Shown here: positions 24,985 to 37,100 of the stretch, in pieces | How positions within the stretch are numbered: the stretch's first letter is position 1 | How the letters are laid out: every line of letters starts with the position of its first letter | Source: Nemertoderma westbladi | Taxonomy: Eukaryota; Xenacoelomorpha; Nemertodermatida; Nemertodermatidae | DNA length: 52,026 nt | Assembly: GCA_032718475.1 (NCBI GenBank) | Contig: JAUCBJ010006765.1 | Span: 1 to 52,026 of the forward strand | Direction: 5' to 3' | Program-made: the position numbers and the translations under genes | Notes under the pieces: generated by a model | The model's database searches: none | Seen by the model: the letters and a program-made list of their open reading frames with translations, nothing else | What the model was told of the DNA's origin: nothing

Positions 24985-27982
24985 GTGAACAATACAAAAT
25001 AATGAATGGGTACAAACATCGTTATCAATAAATTTTAAATATTCTTTGCATAATGACGTTGTACAACAACAACCCTTTGAAATTTTAAACTAGGCCCTAT
25101 TTAAACCCTATTAAAAGTATGCCGAGGCAGAAAACCCGGTAGAATCGAATATTGTATTGCCAACAATAGTTTACGAAAAGTCCTCCGAGCGCATGGTGTT
25201 ATTCTAGAACGACATCCCTGTAACTTTAGGACTAGTTAATATTTTTGAAAAATTATTTTTGAATCAAACTTAGTGTACAAAATGCTTTTAAAATCAGGAT
25301 ACAAATATTTGTTATCACTTGAAACAAAAAGTCATGCAGTAAAGGGTTAATGTGCATGGTGCGTGGGTGTGCTGTTAGTTAAATATTTAAAAGGGAAATA
25401 AATCTAAATGATATTTTTCGTGGCGTTTAGCTGTTTGTAGCGTTCCTAAAGGCCGTAACGCTGCAAAGTGGAACATTATTTTCAAGGTTGAGGATTTCGT
25501 CAGTGTGCTGATATATCGGCATAATGTAACAAATACCACTAACGCAATTTAATTGCAGAAATAGTCCGTAGATAAGATGCGTTTATTGAAATAATAATAG
25601 AATTTAGCCATCAAAAGTAAGTAGGCCTACCTCATTAAACAATGTTTATCGAAAGAACCTGAGTTGAACTGAAAAGCAACACATAGTTGTAACTCTTGCT
25701 TATTGTTACTGATCACCAAAACTAGTAACAGATATGGGGCGAGCCACGAAGTGAGCGAAGCCTTAGCATATTGGCACCATTAACGAGATGTCTGTCGTCG
25801 TCGTAAATTTTAGCTAATAATTCGGTCATTCCTTGATGAAATTAAACCAACCGTGCGTACGTAGTCCATCAAAAGTTTAGAAAGAATCTGAAATTTGGTC
25901 AAAAATCAGACAGTCTGTCAGTCGGTACCGGTAGTTTCAGACTTTTGATTAAATCCGAAATAAGTCAGTCAAGCGGGTTTAGAAAGATATATTGAAGTTT
26001 GTTAAAAAAATCAGACAGTTTGTCTGTCGGTACCGGTAGTTCCAGACTTTTTATAAAAACCGAAATAAGTCGGTCAATCATTGATGAAATTAAACCAAAC
26101 TTGGTCAACATGTAGGCTATTACAAGATTCTACACACAAACAGACTTCTATAGTTCCTCTGTCGGCCGCTAGGGGGAGAATGGTACAAATCCTAGAAGTA
26201 GCTATAAGTTGGTTGTAGAACCAACAATCAGGGGCGAAGTCAGACTGATTGCGCGGCGTGTGCCGTAGTAGGGTCAGACAGACTAGCTAGTACAGATTCA
26301 TATAAAATTTGGTAGAAATGACCTATGAATATTAAGGCTTTATTAATAATTTTGCGTACCAAGCCAGTTCCTCTGTCAGTTCCATGGCGGTGTATTATAA
26401 ATACAAGCAAGTACTCCAATTACAGCTTCTCAGGTTAATTGAGTATCGTGCTGCGCGAAGGCCCCACGAACGTGAATACTATCTACCTGCATATTTCGTA
26501 CACGAGTAACGAGTATTAAATCAATGCATATTCATTGTATAACATAAAATACTGACTGCTTGTATTAAATCTCTATCAAAATACTTACAATAACCACGTA
26601 TATAGTTTACATCAATATCTCTCAGAAGGATAATTTATATGATAGAATGAAAAAGTGAATGATAAAAATGCGTCAAATGATGGGGGTTGGTATGATGAAT
26701 TGCATTTAGGTTAACTGAAATGGAATAAATTTATTTCAATAGTGAATATTATACAATCACAAGATGAGAGTTGAAAATGTAACATATTATGATGAAATAG
26801 AATATTATCTGATTGAATTAATATAATTTAAATTATAATAAATTTTAATTATAAACTTTTGTCTTAAAAAGAAATTAACAATATAAAAAAACACAGAAGG
26901 TAAAGACAAAAGGTAAAGAAATTCAATAATATAATATTAATAAATTAGGTTCAATTAATTTATTTCCTTAAGCTCTACTAATGTCAGGTAAATAAGGTAC
27001 AGGTGATAATTATAGGTGCAACACATGGAAATTATATAGGTAGCCTAATACGTGATCGTGATAAACATTAGCTATATTCTCTTTTGTGCATTTAATATCG
27101 GGGGTAACTTAATTAAATAACAATAATTAAAAATTATATTGGCAAACATAATGAGGAATGTATCTAAGGACTATAATATGATAAATAGAATCTAATAATA
27201 CAGTAGCACAATCTAGAGTAACGAATAGGGAACTGGTTCAGGGATGATATAATAATAGATAACAGGTTGATTGTGATTGTGGTTGCATAGCTTAGGTTAA
27301 ACTGCACTAAGGCTGTCCTCAGCAGCTCCATTATAATCAAAATAGTAAATCATGATGTAATTCAGGGAAAAATTTCCTCTTTTAAATAATTTTCGTTTAT
27401 GAAGACAATAAATCGAAAAATAAAATTGGTTTCCTCTTTCCATTGTAATTGTTGATAAATAAATGCACCAATTAATTCTAGTTGATTACAAAGTCAACTA
27501 ACAATGTCAAAATAGAAAAAAATTATATATAGTGCCTAAAATTAAAAATCAATATAACTAGCCCTCTAGAATAAAAATCTAGAATAAAAAGCGCAGTTTC
27601 TCTTGTGAAAATCATTGTAGTGTTCAAATCGTTTCGCTACACTGTCGAGGCAAATAAGAAGTTAAATGAAAAATTATATATTAAATGCCACAGCCAAAAT
27701 ATATTTTCCTTAAATTCCATACAATCCTAACTGCGTATTGTAAACTTAGTTACACATTTCAGTCTGAAAGTAGCGTTATTGCGAGGCTAAAAGGAGCTTT
27801 TAAAGCAGAATTGAGGTTCAGCAGCACAAGGAAGTACGAATTATTATATGGAGATCCGCGGCAAAATGAAAGTTGCAGAGTTTAAAAAAAAAACCACAAC
27901 GAATGGGAATTACAACCTGCTGTTTACTCTTAACGAGATCTCACCAAAAAGGCACAGGTTGAGTAAATATCTCCTTCTTTGT
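24985..27982. other. intergenic, repeats only
   Basis: Between the satellite and the SNX4 3' end. Contains the dispersed repeat at 25850-26480 and otherwise very AT-rich DNA (26500-27650). The 66-codon frame at 27685-27885 has no recognisable domain. No gene supported. Confidence 0.55.
25850..26110 (+). repeat. dispersed repeat, tandem dimer of about 120 bp
   Basis: Two adjacent copies of a unit containing CAGACAG.CTGTC.GTCGG, then TACCGGTAGTT, then AGACTTTT and CCGAAATAAGTC. The same sequence occurs inverted at 47620-47745 and directly at 48215-48365. A further shared block, GTGCTGCGCGAAGGCCCCAC at about 26449, appears in reverse complement at about 47360, so the element is probably near 0.9 kb. 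Confidence 0.7.
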
Positions 27983-27988
27983 TTTATT
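27983..27988 (-). promoter_or_regulatory. candidate poly(A) signal of SNX4
   Basis: AATAAA on the minus strand, 27 bases past the SNX4 stop codon at 28015. The short distance is plausible for a compact 3' UTR. Confidence 0.5.
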
Positions 27989-28014
27989 CAGAGCTACTAA
28001 ATTAGCCTCTTCTA

Positions 28015-28177
28015 CTATAACTTGTCGACACAGTTCCTCATATTGGTCCACACTTGGATTCCTCTTTGACACAATTTTATATTAATAGCGGCGCAGTTCG
28101 CGAATATTTCGTGGAGATCGAGTTCCTTCTGCTTACTGAATCGGTCGATATCGCTCAACGCCTTCTCCGCAAATTCA
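28015..28177 (-). CDS. SNX4: SNX4 exon 9 (stop)
   Basis: 163 nt after TTTTAG|T, ending TAG at 28017-28015. Encodes EFAEKALSDIDRFSKQKELD and CQRGIQVWTNMRNCVDKL, the conserved SNX4 C-terminus. Confidence 0.9.
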
Positions 28178-31100
28178 CTAAAAAATAAAAGTAAAATAAC
28201 AGATGGTGAGAAATACGTACATAATGTGATCGAGTGTATTTCTGTATTAGTAACTATTTTGGTAAGGAAATAGCGATATTAGCCAATACCGCTACCTTTA
28301 ATTCCCATGTGTTGGCAAATTAATACGCTAGAATTAAAATCCATACGCGCAATTCATCACAAAATGATACAAGAGTGACAATGAAAAATTACTGCTAAAT
28401 AAAATTAAATTAAAATCAAAATTATATACAATAAAATCAATAAAATACTTCCGTGCCAATAGTTCTTCAAATACAATCTAAGTTAGGTCAAAATAAACAA
28501 AACAAACTCAGTGTGACTCACTTCTCATAATGGACTACTTATGTTTTTACACTGACTAATTCTGACAGGACAGTATAACAAATAGTGTTTCTCAACCATA
28601 AATCTCCCACAGATACAACGATCATCTTCAAGATCCCCGTGGATGAGTCTCATATGTGTCAGATTAGCTTGACCTATCAGAAGTCCAAGAATGAACGTCT
28701 CTTGACTGCGACTGCAGTCGAGTGATTGGGGTTAGAGATGGGATTAGTTCAACATCGCCAAATTTATCAGAATTTCTGGGGTGTAAACGCTACGCCGACA
28801 GCCGACAACCAAAGCCGACAACCATTTAAAACGCGAATTAATGCTAATTATACATTGATGGGAAAGGAACATGTTACTGTGGAAGGTTATTCGAACCAAA
28901 ACAATAAACGAGAATGATGAATACAGGTTACAGCTCCATATTTGTCATTGTCGGCAGTGGTTGTCGGCTGTCGGCGTAGCGTTTACACCCGAATTTCTGA
29001 GATAATTTGCCCATAAAAATTCGCTATATAATTATCCATCTCTGACTTCGTGTATTTCAATTGATTATCTTACATTTCATTTACATCAATTAGTCGTGCT
29101 GACCTCTTTATTTCCATGCCAGGAACTGCTTTACATTGTTTATATCGTTGTAATAAAGATGGCCGTTTTTATATTGTTTGCACCGAATGTATTCACTAGT
29201 TGGATGTTCAGTACGAGAAAGGAGTTTCAACAAATACTTCACACGGACTATCTTACACCATATTTCAGGTGGTAAAAGTCCGCCCGAAATTTGTAGTTTG
29301 TGTCTGTCTGGGTTGAATAGTGTACCCACTGCCCTCGTGGCCCATAAATCTTCTATAGATTTCCACGATCGTCCTAGGGGCCATACTGGCGAAGCATACA
29401 AAATTTTAGAAAAACTAACTAAATGTATAATTTTTGTCACCGCAGCAATATTAATTCCATTCCTGGGACGAAACGTGATATAATTTTCCACAGCTGCCAA
29501 AAATTCACAAGAACAATATTTATATAAACACCAAACAAAACAGCGTTTGTTTGCGTAAATGTGTATTTTTTTGTGACCAATTGGGGTTATTTTGTAACCG
29601 GATACACCTGACAAGTAAAGCGGCATTATTAAACGTTCTAACTCGTTACTAACCCGGCCTCTATAACGTTCTAACTCGTCACTAACCCGGCCTCTATAAC
29701 GTTCTAACTCGTTACTAACCCGGCCTCTATAACGTTCTAACTCGTTACTAACCCGGCCTCTAACGTTCTAACTCGTTACTAACCCGGCCTCTATAACGTT
29801 CTAACTCGCTACTAACCCGGCCTCTAACGTTCTAACTCGTTACTAACCCGGCCTCTATAACGTTCTAACTCGTTACTAACCCGGCCTCTAACGTTCTAAC
29901 TCGTTACTAACCCGGCCTCTATAACGTTCTAACTCGTTACTAACCCCGCCTCTATAACGTTCTAACTCGCTACTAACCCGGCCTCTATAACGTTCTAACT
30001 CGTTACTAACCCGGCCTCCATAACGTTCTAACTCGTTACTAACCGGGCCTCTAACGTTCTAACTCGTTACTAACCCGGCCTCTATAACGTTCTAACTCGC
30101 TACTAACCCGGCCTCTAACGTTCTAACTCGTTACTAACCCGGCCTCTATAACGTTCTAACTCGCTACTAACCCGGCCTCTAACGTTCTAACTCGTTACTA
30201 ACCCGGCCTCTAACGTTCTAACTCGTTACTAACCGGGCCTCTAACGTTCTAACTCGTTACTAACCCGGCCTCTATAACGTTCTAACTCGCTACTAACCCG
30301 GCCTCTAACGTTCTAACTCGTTACTAACCCGGCCTCTATAACGTTCTAACTCGTTACTAACCCGGCCTCTAACGTTCTAACTCGTTACTAACCCGGCCTC
30401 TATAACGTTCTAACTCGTTACTAACCCGGCCTCTAACGTTCTAACTCGTTACTAACCCGGCCTCTAACGTTCTAACTCGTTACTAACCGGGCCTCTAACG
30501 TTCTAACTCGTTACTAACCCGGCCTCTATAACGTTCTAACTCGCTACTAACCCGGCCTCTAACGTTCTAACTCGCTACTAGCCCGGCCTCTATAACGTTC
30601 TAACTCGTTACTAACCCGGCCTCTATAACGTTCTAACTCGTTACTAACCCGGCCTCTAACGTTCTAACTCGTTACTAACCGGGCCTCTAACGTTCTAACT
30701 CGTTACTAACCCGGCCTCTATAACGTTCTAACTCGCTACTAACCCGGCCTCTAACGTTCTAACTCGCTACTAACCCGGCCTCTATAACGTTCTAACTCGT
30801 TACTAACCCGGCCTCTATAACGTTCTAACTCGTTACTAACCGGGCCTCTAACGTTCTAACTCGTTACTAACCCGGCCTCTATAACGTTCTAACTCGCTAC
30901 TAACCCGGCCTCTAACGTTCTAACTCGCTACTAACCCGGCCTCTATAACGTTCTAACTCGTTACTAACCCGGCCTCTATAACGTTCTAACTCGCTACTAA
31001 CCCGGCCTCTATAACGTTCTAACTCGCTACTAACCCGGCCTCCATAACGTTCTAACTCGTCACTAACCCGGCCTCGATAACGTTCTAACTCGTTGTCGTT

Positions 31101-34100
31101 ACTAACCCGGCCTCCATAACGTTCTAACTCGCTACTAACCCGGCCTCTAACGTTCTAACTCGCTACTAACCCGGCCTCTATAACGTTCTAACTCGCTACT
31201 AACCCGGCCTCTATAACGTTCTAACTCGTTACTAACCCGGCCTCTATAACGTTCTAACTCGTTGTCGTTACTAACCCGGCCTCTATAACGTTCTAACTCG
31301 TTACTAACCCGGCCTCTATAACGTTCTAACTCGCTACTAACCCGGCCTCTATAACGTTCTAACTCGTCGCTAACCCGGCCTCTATAACGTTCTAACTCGC
31401 TACTAACCCGGCCTCTATAACGTTCTAACTCGTCACTAACCCGGCCTCTATAACGTTCTAACTCGCTACTAACCCGGCCTCTATAACGTTCTAACTCGTC
31501 ACTAACCCGGCCTCTATAACGTTCTAACTCGTTACTAACCCCGCCTCTATAACGTTCTAACTCGTTACTAACCCGGCCTCTATAACGTTCTAACTCGTCA
31601 CTAACCCGGCCTCTATAACGTTCTAACTCGTTACTAACCCGGCCTCTATAACGTTCTAACTCGTTACTAACCCGGCCTCTATAACGTTCTAACTCGTTAC
31701 TAACCCGGCCTCTATAACGTTCTAACTCGTTACTAACCCGGCCTCTAACGTTCTAACTCGTTACTAACCCGGCCTCTAACGTTCTAACTCGTTACTAACC
31801 CGGCCTCTAACGTTCTAACTCGTTGTCGTTACTAACCCGGCCTCCATAACGTTCTAACTCGTTACTAACCCGGCCTCTATAACGTTCTAACTCGTTACTA
31901 ACCCGGCCTCTATAACGTTCTAACTCGTTACTCACCCGGCCTCTAACGTTCTAACTCGTTACTAACCAGGCCTCTAACGTTCTAACTCGCTACTAACCCG
32001 GCCTCTATAACGTTCTAACTCGTTACTAACCCGGCCTCTATAACGTTCTAACTCGTTACTAACCCGGCCTCTAACGTTCTAACTCGTTACTAACCCGGCC
32101 TCTAACGTTCTAACTCGTTACTAACCCGGCCTCTAACGTTCTAACTCGTTGTCGTTACTAACCCGGCCTCCATAACGTTCTAACTCGTTACTAACCCGGC
32201 CTCCATAACGTTCTAACTCGTTACTAACCCGGCCTCTATAACGTTCTAACTCGTTACTAACCCGGCCTCTATAACGTTCTAACTCGTTACTAACCCGGCC
32301 TCTAACGTTCTAACTCGTTACTAACCCGGCCTCTATAACGTTCTAACTCGTTACTAACCCGGCCTCTAACGTTCTAACTCGTTACTAACCCGGCCTCTAA
32401 CGTTCTAACTCGTTACTAACCCGGCCTCTATAACGTTCTAACTCGTTACTAACCCGGCCTCTATCGTTCTAACTCGTTACTAACCCGGCCTCTAACGTTC
32501 TAACTCGTTACTAACCCGGCCTCTAACGTTCTAACTCGTTACTAACCCGGCCTCTAACGTTCTAACTCGTTGTCGTTACTAACCCGGCCTCCATAACGTT
32601 CTAACTCGTTACTAACCCGGCCTCCATAACGTTCTAACTCGTTACTAACCCGGCCTCTATAACGTTCTAACTCGTTACTAACCCGGCCTCTATAACGTTC
32701 TAACTCGCTACTAACCCGGCCTCTAACGTTCTAACTCGTCACTAACCCGGCCTCTATAACGTTCTAACTCGCTACTAACCCGGCCTCTATAACGTTCTAA
32801 CTCGCTACTAACCCGGCCTCTATAACGTTCTAACTTGTTACTAACCCGGCCTCTAACGTTCTAACTCGTTACTAACCCGGCCTCTAACGTTCTAACTCGT
32901 TACTAACCCGGCCTCTATAACGTTCTAACTCGCTACTAACCCGGCCTCTAACGTTCTAACTCGTTGTCGTTACTAACCCGGCCTCCCTAACGTTCTAACT
33001 CGTTACTAACCCGGCCTCTATAATGTGTTTCTCCAACTCCACCTTCAGCCGATCCACCTCGCTGTGTATCAGCCGCACCCGGAACGCCTTCTGTTCACCG
33101 GTTTCACCGCCCAATAATTTCGAACGCAATGACGTCAGAGAGAGCGTCTTGGCGGGGACACGGCCCTCTACCGTGTCAAGTTGGTACTGCATGGATTTAA
33201 TGTTCGCTTCTAATTGTTCTATATCAAACTGAAAGATAATATCAATTAATGGTTTACGTTTCAATACAGATCAACCATAGCCATACCGGTACTTAACTTA
33301 ACTGGTAATCAAATAACTACCGGGAGGGAGTAAATCACCTATATACTGAAAAATTATAAAATATAATTACCTGGAGAACTTCGTGTTTGGTGCAGACGGC
33401 TTTCAAGGCGTCGGCGAAGAGTGCGTACTCTTTGAGATGGTCGTTGAGAAGATGTTCGTCATCTGCAACCTCATCGACACCGGTACTGAACCTAAATGAG
33501 AGACAATGCGAGTCATTAATTAGTAGGTCATCTATATAATATTAATATAGAAAGCATTAGTCGACAACACGACAGGTTGTATCCAAATTTATCGTAAAAA
33601 AAATATAAATACTCAATTTAGTATAATTGTCTAGATTATTTCCAGTAACATAGTGTACGTAAGTTTATATTATAACACCAAAACGATATTGATGAATTCT
33701 TATAATACAAACAAAGTGTTGTACCGGTATGAAGTTATGATAAACAAAATTGTTGGAGATAATGTAGGAAAACATTGGATAAGCGGTAACGACTAGAATA
33801 ATCAGACAATGATTCATATACATGCCGACTAAGCACCACTACACCATACACAGTAAGCACGCGTCCAAAGTAAGCACCACACCATACACAGTAAGCACGC
33901 GTCCAAAGTAAGCACCACACCATATACAGTAAGCACGCGTCCAAAGTAAGAACCACTACACCATACACAGTAAGCACGCGTCCAAAGTAAGAACCACTAC
34001 ACCATACACAGTAAGCACGCGTCCAAAGTAAGCACCACACACACACTAAATACGTACGCGTCCATGTGGTGTCCTGCGCTTTGCATTGCATCAGCTAGTG

Positions 34101-37100
34101 TTGTATCGGATTCTATGGCACTCCATTCAGCCAGAATACGACCGTAGTTGGAATGAATTTTATGGATAGCACAAGCTCGTTCAAGTAGTTTCTGCAAAAT
34201 AAACAGGTTAACTTAATGCCCCATACTCAGCTCACAAACACCATGGCTGTTTGTTCCTGTAGAACAGCTCACAAACACCGTGGTTGTTTGTTCCTGTAGA
34301 ACAGCTCACAAACACCGTGGCTGTTCGTTCCTGGAGAACAGCTCACAAACACCGTGGCTGTTTGTTCCTGTAGAACAGCTCACAAACACCGTGGCTGTTT
34401 GTTCCTGTAGAACAGCTCACAAACACCGTGGCTGTTCGTTCCTGGAGAACAGCTCACAAACACCGTGGCTGTTTGTTCCTGTAGGACAGCTCACAAACAC
34501 CGTGGCTGTTTGTTCCTGTAGAACAGCTCACAAACACCGTGGCTGTTCGTTCCTGTAGAACAGCTCACAAACACCGTGGCTGTTCGTTCCTGTAGAACAG
34601 CTCACAAACACCGTGGCTGTTTGTTCCTGTAGAACAGCTCACAAACACCGTGGCTGTTTGTTCCTGTAGAACAGCTCACAAACACCGTGGCTGTTCGTTC
34701 CTGTACCTAACTATTGTATATTCGTCTGTAGTTTATGTTTAACAATACGTATTTGTACTCACAGATCTAATGCTAAGTATAGTGTTTATATGGCTCCGTA
34801 ATTCATTGCTGTAAGCTTTTAGCTGTTCCAGACGTTTGTGAGGCTTCTTAACTCGCAATACTGCACCAATACGTTTTACTACGTTGTCTTGTTTCTCTTG
34901 GTAACCGGACGATAGCAAACATTCTTTCCAATTAGCTTCCTAAAAAAAATTGTATCCAAATTATTATTGTAAGAAAGTCGTGAGTAGAAAGCGTAACGTC
35001 TGTGTAATACACGTTACCGTAAGGATCGGATAAATAAGTTGGGAATATATCGTAAACTAAAAAGAGAATTCGGCGATTACGTGAAACGTGTACCGGTAGT
35101 TACCGAAAATATATTCAACGGAAATGAGCTTTTATTGTCATTAAGATGTTAGTAGAAGTAAGTTCGTTAGAGGAACGCGATACATCCTACCTGCAAACGG
35201 GTATAAATAGTACAAACCTGTTGTATTAAATTCCTACATTTAATAATAATTTACAAAACAATGAGGTATAATATAAATCATAAGAGATAATTTATTGATT
35301 GGAATTGTAAATTATAATAATTTTAATATTCCCTATACACTGAAAAAACACAACCCGGGTTCTTTAAAAAACCCCGGGTCCTGTTTTTTAAACCCATGTT
35401 ATAATTTTGAAATGGTGGTTAATTTTTAAACCGGGGGTTTTAAAAAGACACAAAATAATTTAAAATTATAAATAAAAAAAAGTGGGGGTTTTTCGAAACA
35501 AAATAAATAAACTCCCGGTTTATCGAAATGATAATATGGCCGTTTACTGTTAATTTGCATATATAAAATATAACTTACAGTTTACAAAATAACTGCCAGT
35601 TCAAAATTGAACCACAGATTTACCCTAACTGCCAATTTACCATAGAACCACAGGTTAAAAATGATAACTGCCAGTTTACAAAAAAGAACTACTAGTTTAT
35701 CATAGAACCACGTTTTTACAATTATAACTGCCAGTTTAAAATAGAACTGCAATTTCATCATAGAACAACATATTTCCAATATAACTGCCAGTTTATCATA
35801 GAACCACATATTTCTAATATAACTGCCAGTTTATCATAGAACCACATATTTCTAATATAACTGCCAGTTTATCATAGAACCACATATTTCCAATATAACT
35901 GCCAGTTTATCATAGAACCACATATTTATAATATAACTGCCAGTTTATCATAGAACCACATATTTCCAATATAACTGCCAGTTTATCATAGAACCACATA
36001 TTTCCAATATAACTGCCAGTTTATCATAGAACCACATATTTATAATATAACTGCCAGTTTATCATAGAACCACATATTTCTAATATAACTGCCAGTTTAT
36101 CATAGAACCACATATTTCTAATATAACTGCCAGTTTATCATAGAACCACATATTTCTAATATAACTGCCAGTTTATCATAGAATCACATATTTCTAATAT
36201 AACTGCCAGTTTATCATAGAACCACATGTTTCCAATATAATTGCCAGTTTATCATAGAACCACATGTTTCCAATATAATTGCTAGTTTATCATAGAACCG
36301 CAGTTTAAAGAGTGCCTGCCAGTTTATCATTATCATAGGAAATAACTTTCATTTCGTTATAATATACACAGTATACTATATTATTATTATATTATTATTT
36401 TATATTTTTGGATTGTAGGGGGCCTAAGTATAAATGAAGTTAGAAATTTATTTTGGGGGATACTGTACGTGCGTGTCTGTTTCTATTACATAAGTTACGT
36501 TACATAAAAGTAAAATCAGCCACCTAAGAAATGCTGTAGCATATGTTTGTTTCATGTACCTAAATTATACTGTAGGCAGGCCTTCATATAAACATGCCAC
36601 GATGGCGTTACTGTATATACGAAAGTTTCAGTTTCATTGTTACTGTAGCTTACCAGTCAGAGGCCTACTTTATACACCGCAGTAGGTATTTTAATTTATA
36701 GTGGTAAGGATATTATACCCAAAACGTACTGACTTCTGTAAGTACCGGTATTGCGTAAGGTTCCGGTGCCCGTGTTGTATGTCACGGAAACAGACGCCTG
36801 TCATCTACAGTGGCGGCAAACCGTAAGCCTCGTATACTTTAACAAATACTTGGTTAACTTACAGTACCTTATAAAGAAATGTCATGTTTGAAATCTTGTC
36901 AAAATGTGAATTCTTCTTAATCTTATAAAAGATACAGTACTTCAGTTAATCTCCAGATTTAAACATGGATAATTATCTCAAACATTTCAGGCATTCTCAA
37001 AGTTTTACCGTATGGTGCGACTTTATGTTGCCTATCACCGGGCAAAGATGCAACACTATATTTCACGCATATTCAGCTCTTCGATCGCATATGTATCGGC

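Noticed and set aside
34280-34558. 92-codon plus-strand frame (CSCRTAHKHRG repeats)
   Set aside because: Frame of the 37-bp minisatellite, opposite to SNX4.
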